From the NCBI GenBank assembly GCA_903929065.1, contig CAIYTJ010000021.1, forward strand, positions 1 through 18,835: DNA of 18,835 bases, written 5' to 3'. The position numbers were made by a program, and so were the translations under genes. Origin of the DNA: an uncultured Bacteroidales bacterium (GTDB lineage Bacteria; Bacteroidota; Bacteroidia; Bacteroidales; Paludibacteraceae). Shown in pieces: positions 7,246 through 16,000 of the stretch (its first letter is position 1; each line of letters opens with the position of its first letter). The notes under the pieces are model-generated. The model did no database searches. It was not told the origin of the DNA and worked only from the letters and a program-made list of their open reading frames with translations.

Positions 7246-7267
7246 ATTAAAGAAAATTTTCTTTAAT
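7246..7267. promoter_or_regulatory. Perfect 22-bp palindrome between mdh and pgk
   Basis: The sequence is ATTAAAGAAAA followed directly by its exact reverse complement, with no spacer. It begins 15 bp upstream of the mdh -7 element and so covers its -33 region, and lies 76 bp upstream of the pgk -7 element. It has no centre able to form a hairpin loop without unpairing, so a dimeric protein-binding site is more likely than a terminator. The binding protein is unknown. Confidence 0.5.
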
Positions 7268-7342
7268 TATTTTTATGTTTAAAATCTACTTTTCACCCAA
7301 AATACATTGTTAGTAAATACAACTATTTTATAACTTTTTTAG

Positions 7343-7350
7343 TACCTTTG
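7343..7350 (+). promoter_or_regulatory. -7 promoter element of pgk
   Basis: TACCTTTG matches the TAnnTTTG consensus. Transcription would start near 7356 and leave a leader of about 100 bases before the pgk ATG. The -33 region has no clear TTTG. Confidence 0.6.
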
Positions 7351-7359
7351 TGGTCTAAA

Positions 7360-7376
7360 ACTTTCAAGTTGAAAGT
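7360..7376 (+). promoter_or_regulatory. 17-bp dyad at the predicted pgk transcription start
   Basis: ACTTTCAA and TTGAAAGT flank a single G, giving 8-bp perfect arms. It begins 9 bp after the -7 box, so it would lie at the very start of the pgk transcript. It may be an operator or a small 5' hairpin (7-bp stem with a 3-base loop). No known regulator is recognised. Confidence 0.35.
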
Positions 7377-7455
7377 CAAAGTAAGGTAACTTCAGAAAAA
7401 TAGTGAAATAACAATTGAAATCAGAAAATTATTAATCATTCAAATAAATAACAAT

Positions 7456-8709
7456 ATGCAAACTATTGACAAATTTAATTTCGCAGGTAAAAAAGCATTC
7501 GTTCGCGTTGACTTTAACGTGCCATTGGACGAAAATTTGCAAATTACCGATGATAACCGTATTCGTGCTGCTTTGCCTACATTAAAAAAGATTCTGGCAG
7601 ATGGCGGTTCAGTAATTATAGCTTCTCACATGGGTCGCCCAAAGAAAAACCCGGACATGAAATACTCTTTGAATGCCATTTTAGCTCATGTTTCAGATTT
7701 ATTGGGAGTAGATGTGAAATTTGCACCGGATTGTGCAAAAGCAGCCGATCAAGCAGCAGCTCTTAAACCGGGCGAAGCTTTATTGCTTGAAAATCTTCGT
7801 TTTTACGAAGAAGAAGAAGGTAAACCACGTGGCGAATTTGCAACTGATGACGAAAAAGCTGCAGCAAAAAAAGTTACTAAAGAAAATCAGAAGAAATTTA
7901 CTGAAACGTTGGCTTCGTATGCCGATTGCTACGTAAATGATGCATTCGGAACAGCTCACCGGGCTCATGCTTCAACCGCTTTGATTGCCAAATATTTTGA
8001 TGTAGACAATAAAATGTTTGGTTACCTGATGGAAAAAGAAGTAATTGCGGTTCAGAAAATCATGACTGATACGGCACGTCCGTTTACGGCAATTATGGGA
8101 GGATCAAAAGTTTCATCCAAAATTGATATTATTGAAAATCTTCTTACCAAAGTTGATAATTTAATTATCGCCGGCGGTATGACTTATACCTTCACTAAAG
8201 CGTTGGGAGGAAAAATTGGAATCTCGATTTGTGAAGATGACAAACTCGAGCTTGCACTTGAATTATTGGAAAAAGCAAAAGCTAACAACGTAAAAATTGT
8301 ATTGGCTGTAGATGCGAAAATTGCAGATTCATTCAGCAACGATGCAAAAACAGCATTTGTTCCGGTAGGCGAGATACCTGATGGATGGGAAGGTTTAGAT
8401 ATTGGACCTAAGACTGAGAAAATCTTCGGAGATGTAATTAAAGCCTCAAAAACAATACTTTGGAATGGTCCTACTGGTGTTTTTGAATTTGATAATTTTA
8501 CTCACGGTTCTCGTTCTGTAGGCGAAGCAATTGTTGAAGCCACCAAAAACGGTGCATTTTCGCTTGTAGGTGGTGGTGATTCTGTGGCTTGTGTAAATAA
8601 ATTTGGTATCGCCGATCAGGTTTCTTACGTTTCAACTGGTGGTGGAGCTTTGTTGGAAGCTATTGAAGGGCGTGTTTTGCCTGGAATTGAAGCAATTCGC
8701 GGATTCTAA
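7456..8709 (+). CDS. pgk: Phosphoglycerate kinase
   Basis: A complete 417-residue glycolytic enzyme that transfers phosphate from 1,3-bisphosphoglycerate to ADP. The N-terminal substrate domain shows the PGK signature RVDFNVPL (17-24), HMGRP (58-62), LLLENLRFY (109-117) and NDAFGTAHRAHAS (161-173). The nucleotide domain has MGGSKVSSKI (214-223), WNGPTGVFE (336-344) and GGGDSVA (372-378). A charged insertion of about 30 residues (117-148) makes it longer than the usual 390-400 and is, as far as I recall, common in Bacteroidota PGKs. The gene is monocistronic: its own promoter lies about 100 bp upstream and a strong terminator 20 bp downstream. No glyceraldehyde-3-phosphate dehydrogenase gene is adjacent. 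Confidence 0.98.
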   Translation: MQTIDKFNFAGKKAFVRVDFNVPLDENLQITDDNRIRAALPTLKKILADGGSVIIASHMGRPKKNPDMKYSLNAILAHVSDLLGVDVKFAPDCAKAADQAAALKPGEALLLENLRFYEEEEGKPRGEFATDDEKAAAKKVTKENQKKFTETLASYADCYVNDAFGTAHRAHASTALIAKYFDVDNKMFGYLMEKEVIAVQKIMTDTARPFTAIMGGSKVSSKIDIIENLLTKVDNLIIAGGMTYTFTKALGGKIGISICEDDKLELALELLEKAKANNVKIVLAVDAKIADSFSNDAKTAFVPVGEIPDGWEGLDIGPKTEKIFGDVIKASKTILWNGPTGVFEFDNFTHGSRSVGEAIVEATKNGAFSLVGGGDSVACVNKFGIADQVSYVSTGGGALLEAIEGRVLPGIEAIRGF

Positions 8710-8729
8710 TAATTTTAAGAAATATATTT

Positions 8730-8767
8730 TAAAAGTGCCATTTGATTCATTTCAACTGGCACTTTTA
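8730..8767 (+). terminator. Intrinsic terminator of pgk
   Basis: An 11-bp perfect stem (TAAAAGTGCCA with TGGCACTTTTA) encloses a 16-base loop in which TTGA and TCAA can pair further. It starts 20 bp after the pgk stop and its 3' side is T-rich. Confidence 0.85.
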
Positions 8768-8793
8768 TATTTATGAACCGCCCACTTTTTGAA

Positions 8794-8824
8794 TTTGTAA
8801 TTCAAGCAATATTGATTATATTTG
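8794..8824 (+). promoter_or_regulatory. Promoter of the PAS/HTH regulator gene
   Basis: TTTG at 8794-8797 and TATATTTG at 8817-8824 are separated by exactly 19 bp, a full match to the Bacteroidota housekeeping sigma consensus TTTG-N19-21-TAnnTTTG. The start of transcription would be near 8830, about 40 bases before the ATG at 8869. Confidence 0.8.
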
Positions 8825-8868
8825 TATGACTCTTTTTCCAACCAATTTTTCTGATAAACACTTGTTAA

Positions 8869-9642
8869 ATGACCGGTTTTGAATTTGATGATAATGTATT
8901 GTTCCCTGTTGGAATTTCATTGAAATCTGTGATTTCAATACTTCCTACCGCCACAATATTGATTGATTTACAGGGGAATATTCAATATGCTAACGTTCAA
9001 TCATTGGCATTCTTTCGTTTTCCAAACCACGAGACATTATATCAGAAAAAAGAACTGAGTTTTATGCTAATTGAATCAAAATTGAAAGAGAATTTTATTC
9101 AGGAAATAGTCAGTTCAAAGACAAACTTTGAGAAAATCATTTTGATAAGACGGTTTGACAAAAGCGTTTCGTATGTAACTATTTTTGCCCAATATTTCAA
9201 ATCTGACTTTGAAGGAATTATTCTTCAATTTACTGATATTTCCGCTAAAACGATGGCATTTCTGACTGAAAAAGTTAGAATTCTGAGAAATGAAATAAGC
9301 TCATTAAAGCCCTATTTAAATAAACCTGGCAAAGAATTTCTTGAAAATATTATCAGCAAGGATCTTCAATCGGGAATTAACGAAAACAGCGCAAAAGAGA
9401 AGAAACAATTTGATCTACTTGAAATCAACAAAACAAATCAACTGTTACAACTTTTTCCACTTCTAACTGATTATGAAATAAGCATTTGTGGGTTACTCTC
9501 ACTTAAGCTCAGTTTTGAAGAAATAGCTTCAATTACCGGTAAAACTTCAAATTCACTTCGGGTTACTTTCCATCGACTTCTAAAAAAGACAAATTTTACA
9601 TCCGGCAAAGAATTACTCAGAAAATTGGAATCAATCAGTTAA
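8869..9642 (+). CDS. PAS-domain transcriptional regulator with LuxR-type HTH
   Basis: A 257-residue soluble protein. Residues about 20-125 look like one PAS domain: ISILPTATILIDLQGNIQYANVQ at its start and an end strand GIILQFTDIS. A helical linker follows (126-195), rich in charged residues and possibly a coiled coil. The C-terminal part, LTDYEISICGLLSLKLSFEEIASITGK and onward (about 199-245), is a LuxR-like helix-turn-helix with the recognition helix near TSNSLRVTFHRLLKK. No receiver domain, kinase domain or membrane helix is seen, so it is a one-component sensor of an unknown intracellular signal. It has its own consensus promoter. It is the nearest gene to the giant surface protein downstream and could regulate it, but this is only suggested by position. 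Confidence 0.75.
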   Translation: MTGFEFDDNVLFPVGISLKSVISILPTATILIDLQGNIQYANVQSLAFFRFPNHETLYQKKELSFMLIESKLKENFIQEIVSSKTNFEKIILIRRFDKSVSYVTIFAQYFKSDFEGIILQFTDISAKTMAFLTEKVRILRNEISSLKPYLNKPGKEFLENIISKDLQSGINENSAKEKKQFDLLEINKTNQLLQLFPLLTDYEISICGLLSLKLSFEEIASITGKTSNSLRVTFHRLLKKTNFTSGKELLRKLESIS

Positions 9643-9784
9643 TTTCCATTCCTACTCATTTATACGCTTCCAATCTTCAATTCGTTATTAATATATAATT
9701 AGTATTTATATTTGTTATATGTTTTTAAATTAGCCGGCTTAAAACTCACCAAATCAATCGTTTTGATCTCTCAAAATACAATTT

Positions 9785-9806
9785 TTTTGTTACCTGTGTA
9801 ACAAAA
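9785..9806. promoter_or_regulatory. Dyad TTTTGTTAC-CTGT-GTAACAAAA
   Basis: Two perfect 9-bp arms are separated by 4 bases. There is no T-tract after the hairpin on either strand, so it is not a normal terminator. The core TGTTAC-N4-GTAACA has the size and symmetry of a site for a CRP/FNR-like or similar dimeric regulator. The actual protein is unknown. It lies about 220 bp before the proximal -7 element of the giant gene. Confidence 0.45.
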
Positions 9807-10027
9807 TCTATTACAATTTACATAAATATTTTTAAATTTAGTATTTATTTAACCGAACTATATTCCTGTATTTCACCTGATTATATCATCTCGCCTATCA
9901 ATTATTCTTTCAATCATTTCTACGCTTTTTTTTAAGACATTCCTGATTTTTCGTTGTAGCAATTACTCTTGATTGATTACATTATTTACCTCAAAACGCT
10001 AAATATCAATACATTATAAAATATAGA

Positions 10028-10057
10028 TATATTTGTGTTTCAATTTTACTGTAAAAT
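10028..10057 (+). promoter_or_regulatory. Probable promoter and start-site dyad of the giant gene
   Basis: TATATTTG (10028-10035) matches the -7 consensus and would give a start near 10041 and a leader of about 50 bases. No good -33 TTTG is present. Just after it, ATTTTAC and GTAAAAT (10043-10057) flank one T as a perfect dyad. Confidence 0.5.
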
Positions 10058-10092
10058 CAGTCAGAATTACTAATCATTTAATATTAAGCATT

Positions 10093-13000
10093 ATGGCAAC
10101 TCTACTTAAAAAAATAAGCGATTCGTCAAATCGCATTGCTAGAATTAAAGTTATTGGAATAGTTGCTGGATTATTAATTTTTAATTCACTCCATTCCACA
10201 ACATATTTTTCGAGAGCAAATACAGCCTGGAATGTTGCATCTACATGGTCAACAATTGGGTATGGGGGTGCAGCGGCTTCAGCATTTCCAACAACCGGAG
10301 ATATTGTAAATATTGGAAATACCTATTCAATTACTGTAAGTGCAAATGCAACTTGTGCATCTATTACTATTGACAACGGAGGAACTTTAACTCCAACAGG
10401 CACTTCTACAATTGCAGCAACAACCGGAATAACAATAAACGGAACGTATACCAATCAAAGTACCGGAACAATCACAACACCATCCTGGATTTGTAATGGC
10501 ACTTATAATCATACCACATCTTCAGCTACATTGCCCTTAGGTACATCTTCTACAACATGGGCGGCAAATTCAAACTTAAACATAACGGGCTCATATACTG
10601 TTGCTACAGTCTTCTTAAATTTTGAAAATCAGACTTTTGGTAATTTTACTTTTAACCCAGGCACAATGACAAATACAGTTTCTCTTGTTGGTGCTGCAGG
10701 AACTACAACCGTACAGGGAAACTTTACAGTAACTCAGACAGGTACGAGTACATTATATATGAGAATATACGGACAACAGTTCCCAAATACACTAAATATA
10801 AACGGGAATTTTATACAATCTGCCGGAACTTATGACTTACATAATGGTGGACCTACGGCAACAGCACAAATTATAAACCTGAAAGGTAACTTCACGTTAT
10901 CTGGAACCAGTGTTCTGACTCAAACTACCACTCAATCAGGATCAACAGTAGGAATAAACTTTACAGGAACCGGTGTACAAACTGTCAGTATTTCCCCAAC
11001 TGCTTCAATTACATCACAGGCAACAACTTCGAGTTGTGCAATTATGTTTACAGTTGCAAGTGGTTCTACAATTGATATGGGAACTTCGGTACTTACAGGA
11101 ACAAATAATACTTCATTTATTTTAAGTCCTGGTGCTGCAATAATTACAGCAAACACCGGTGGATTTTCGGCCAGTGGTGCAACTGGTTCCATACAGGTTT
11201 CGGGTACACGTAATTTCAGTACATCAGCCAATTATTCCTATAATGGAAGTTTGGCACAAGTAACCGGAACAGGTTTGCCTTCATCGGTAAATAATCTGAC
11301 TTTTAATAATACCAGTGGAGTTACATTTTCGTCAGCAACAACTGTAACAGGAACACTTGCTTTTGGAAGTTCTACAATTGCAGATCTGAATTCATTTTCA
11401 ATTATTTCAAATGCTTTTACTGTTGGAGGCATTTCTAAATCAAACGGCACATACGGAGGAACCGGTTCAGGAGCATCTACAATTTTATCCAATTTTATTG
11501 CTGATGCAGGCACCTTAAATGTTAGTTGTATTTATGATACCTGGACTGGAACAACAAGTACTGATTGGAATACTGCCTCAAACTGGTCATGCGGTGTACC
11601 ATCATCGGCTACAAATATTACTATCAATTCCGGAGGTAATCAACCAATAATCGGAAATTCTGCATCCTGCGCAAATATCACTATAAACTCCGGTGCAACG
11701 CTCACGAATTCAGGAAGTAACACACTGGCAGTAAGTGGAAATTGGACAAATAGCGGAACATTTGTTCCAAATTCGGGTACTGTAATTTTTAATAATGCCG
11801 CTCAAACAATTTCAGGTGCCACAACATTTAACAATGTCACAATTGGAGGAAGTGGGGTAAAAACGATTACAACCGGAAATTTTACCGTAAATGGAATTCT
11901 TTCCATGGAAGGAACTGCAACATTATCCGCAATTCCAACTTACGGTACTTCAGCAACTTTACAATACAATACTTCTAGTGCCAGAACTGCAGGAGTAGAA
12001 TGGTTAACTCCATTTGTAGCATCCGGTGGTATTATTATTTCAAATTCTGGTGTTATTACGTTGAATAGTGCAGAAACCTTAAATGCAACTGCACCATTGA
12101 CATTAAACAGTGGTTCCACATTAGCAATGAGTACTTTCATTCTGACTTTGAATGGTAACTTAATTAACAATGGTGGCACAACAAGTGGTTCAGGTGGTGT
12201 AACAATTGCCGGAACAGCCACACAAAGTATTGGTTCATTTACAACAACCGGATCTGTAACAATGACCAAAACTGCCGGAATTGCAACTTTTACGGGAAAT
12301 ATTAACGGTGGACCGCTGACGATTAATGGAACTGGTGGAACATTAAATTTAGGAACAGGTTTAAGTCATACATTTACCGGAAATATAACGTTAACAGCCG
12401 GAACCTTGAATGGTGGATCAAGTACGTTAAATGCAAATTCAACCACATCAACTGCTTGGGGAGGAACCGGAACAAATTTCACTGCCGGCACCAGCACGGT
12501 TGTTCTTGGCGGTGCAGCACAAGGAATTGCAACTGCTACAACATTTTACAATCTTACTCTTGCAAATTCAGGAGTAAAAACATTAACGGGAATTCCAACA
12601 ATTAACAATATTCTTTCAATGGAAGGAACGGCAACTGTTTCCAGAGCTCCAACGTATGGAACAGGTGCAACTCTGCAATATAATACTTCGACAGCAAGAA
12701 CTGCCGGTACAGAATGGGTAACACCATTTGCTGCAACAGGTGGAATTATCATAGCAAATACCGGAACAATAACGCAAAGTGCAGCTAAAGTATTTAATGC
12801 CAACGTACCTCTTACAATAAATAGCAGTTCAACTTTATCAACTAATAACTTTCAATTAACATTTGGAGGAAATTTCATTAATAATGGCGGCACATTTACA
12901 GCCGGTAGTTCCGCAATTGTCATTACCAATACAATGGCAACTCAAAATATTGCCGGATTTACAACCACAGGTGCAGTTTCAATGACAAAAACTTCTGGGA

Positions 13001-16000
13001 CAGCAAGTTTTCAAGATAATATTAATGCTGGTGCACTAACTATAAATGGTTCAGGAGGCACATTAAATTTGGGGACTACATTAATCCACACTTTTACAGG
13101 CAATATAACATTAACAGCAGGGACACTTAATGGCGGTTCGAGTACTTTACAAGCCAATTCTTCTACTGCATCCGCATGGACTGGTACTGGTTCTAACTTC
13201 ATTGCCGGAACAGGAACTGTCAGTTTCGGAGGCGTAAATCAAACCATTAATACGGCAACTACATTTAACAATCTGACATTGTCAGGCACGGGAACTAAAA
13301 CGTTTGGTGCTATAACTTCATCGCCTGGAATTTTCTCAATCAGAAGTGGAGTAATTGCTAATTTGGGGACATTTACACATTCAGCCGGATATCTTTATTT
13401 AGCTGGTGTCAATCAATTACTTGGTTCCTGGGGAAGTACAGCTTCGACCGCAACTTATAAAAACAGTACTTATTTTGGAACAACAGCAACCGGAATCATA
13501 AATGTAAGTACTTCCACTGGATGTAGCGGCGGTAATGACACATGGACTGGAGCTACAAACACAGACTGGAATACTTCAACCAACTGGTGCGGAGGTATAC
13601 CAACTTCCGCAACAAATGTAATTATACCTGCGGGAGGAAACCAGCCGACAATAGGTAATGCGGCAATTTGTGCAAGTATCAATATTAATTCTGGTGCAAC
13701 ACTTACCATATCAGGCACAAATACATTGACAGTAAAAGGTGACTGGCAAAATGATGGCACTTTTACGCCCAATAGCAGCACAGTAAATTTCAATAGTTTG
13801 GCTGCTCAATCTATTTTAGGAGCAAGCACTACAACTTTCAATAATTTAACTATAAGTAATGGCGGTTCTGTTACACTTACAACTATTCCAATCGTAAACG
13901 GAATTTTATCAATGGAAGGAGCAACCGTATCAACCGCACCAACTTTTGGATCGTCTGCCACTTTACAATACAATTCTTCAACTCCTCAAACGGTTGGTTC
14001 AGAATGGATTACGCCATTTATTGCCTCTGGTGGTGTTATTATTAAAAACTCCGGTATAATCACGTTGAATGGTGCAAAACAAATTGGAAATAACACCAAT
14101 GTTCCATTAAATATTAATACGGGCTCAACGTTGGCCACAGCCAATTTCGGGTTAACTTTCCATGGTGATTTTATCAATGCAGGAACATTAACAGCCGGAA
14201 GTTCACCAATTACTTTTGATGGTACTACTACGACACAAAACATAGCCGGATTTACAACAACCGGAACGGTAACCTGCAATAAATCAGCTGGAACTGCTAC
14301 AATGATTGGGGCGCTAAATGCCGGTGGACTTATTAATAGCACGCCCGGTGGGACTCTCCATTTAGGAACCAGCTTAACTCACACAATTACAGGAGCATGG
14401 ACAAGAACAAATGGGATATTGAACGGAGGATCGAGCATTCTTACTATCGGTGGAAATGTTACCAATTCCGGTGGAACTTTTACAGCCGGAACCAGCACAA
14501 TAAATTATAACGGAACTACTGCACCGCAAATAACTGCGAGTGTAAATTATAATAATCTGACACTTTCCGGAACAGGTGCAAAGACATTGCAAACAGGCAC
14601 AACCACTATTGGAGGAAATCTCACACTTTCGGGAACAGCCTCTACAACTACTGTTGGAAATCTAACAGTATCAGGAAATTTAAATATCGGATCAGGAACA
14701 ACTTTAAGTACTGCTTCAACTCATACTTTCGGAGTTTCCGGAACGACAACAATAACCGGAACTTACACCGACGGTAGTACCGGAGCAAAAACATTAACCG
14801 GAGATATAACTTTAAATACCGGGGCAGTTTGGAATGAAACTGCCAATTCAACTTATTCAATAGCAGGAAGTTTCACAAATAATGCCACCACTTTTACAGC
14901 AAATGCGGGTGTTCACACGTTTACCGGTTCAGGTAAAATATTAAGTGGAAATACCGTAATTTCAATTCCTTCGACAACATTTAGCGGAACATATACTAAT
15001 AACGGAACACTGACCGTAAATACAGCACTTGCAGGTTCGGGAACATTAACTCAGGGAGTCGGTTCAACTTTAAATATTGGCGGAACATCTTCAATCTCGA
15101 CATTATCAGCTGGCAATAATTCAAATACAGTGAATTACACAGGAGTTTCACAAACTATTCTTCCTATCGCCTATTATAATTTGACCCTAAGTGGAAGTGG
15201 AACTGAAACATTAACCGGCATTAGTATCATTAACGGTAATTTTACAACCGGCGGAACCGTTTCCGTTAATGCTGCAACTGGACTAACCGTTGGAGGAAAT
15301 GTATCCATTGGTTCAACTTCGACTTTTGTGGCAGGTTCATATACTCATAATGTGGGTGGAAACTGGACAAAAAATGGGGCTTTCACCTCAACCGGATCAA
15401 CCATAAATTTTAACGGAACTACTTCTCAAATAATATCAGCCAGTGTTGCCAACTTCAACAACGTTATTTTTAGCGGCGCTGGAACAGTTACCGCAGTTGG
15501 AATACTTGGAATTGGCGGAGATTTAACAATAAATTCTACCTTTATTGCAGGAAATTATACACATACATTAAAAGGAAACTGGATAAATAACGGGGCATTT
15601 ACAGCAAATTCAGGAACAATTTCACTCATAAACAGCTCGTTACAAAGCATTGGAGGAACATCAAGTACAACATTCAATAATCTTGGAATGAACGGAACCG
15701 GTGGCGCAACCTTGGGAATTGCAACCTCTGTGGCAGGAGCATTAACTTTAAATCTCAGTAAAATTGATATCGGAAATTACAACTTAATACTTACACCAAC
15801 CGGTTCTGTAAGCGGTGCAAGTGCTTCAAGTTATGTAAAAACAAGTGGTACTGGTCGCTTAAAACAACAAATTGCTGGTCAGTCAACAAAAAATTATCCG
15901 GTTGGAAATTCGGCTTATAATCCAATTTCAATAACCAATAATGGAACGAATAGTACTGATAATTACAGTATTCGGGTTGGTGAAGGGGTAATTTCCAATG

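Larger units (their letters stand above)
9643..10092. other. AT-rich non-coding region upstream of the giant gene
   Basis: No credible coding frame, tRNA or terminator is seen in these 450 bases. Two TAnnTTTG-like -7 elements are present (9707-9714 and 10028-10035), together with a 22-base dyad at 9785-9806 and a 15-base dyad at 10043-10057. The length and these sites suggest a regulatory region for the giant gene. Confidence 0.6.

Noticed and set aside
1331..7968. Short frames opposite or overlapping lemA, the reductase, the glycosyltransferase, mdh and pgk
   Set aside because: Each overlaps a well-supported gene over its length, shows no recognisable domain and has no promoter of its own.
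9785..9806. Dyad considered as an intrinsic terminator of the PAS/HTH gene
   Set aside because: It is 140 bp after the stop, is AT-rich apart from its centre, and has no T-run on its 3' side in the plus direction.
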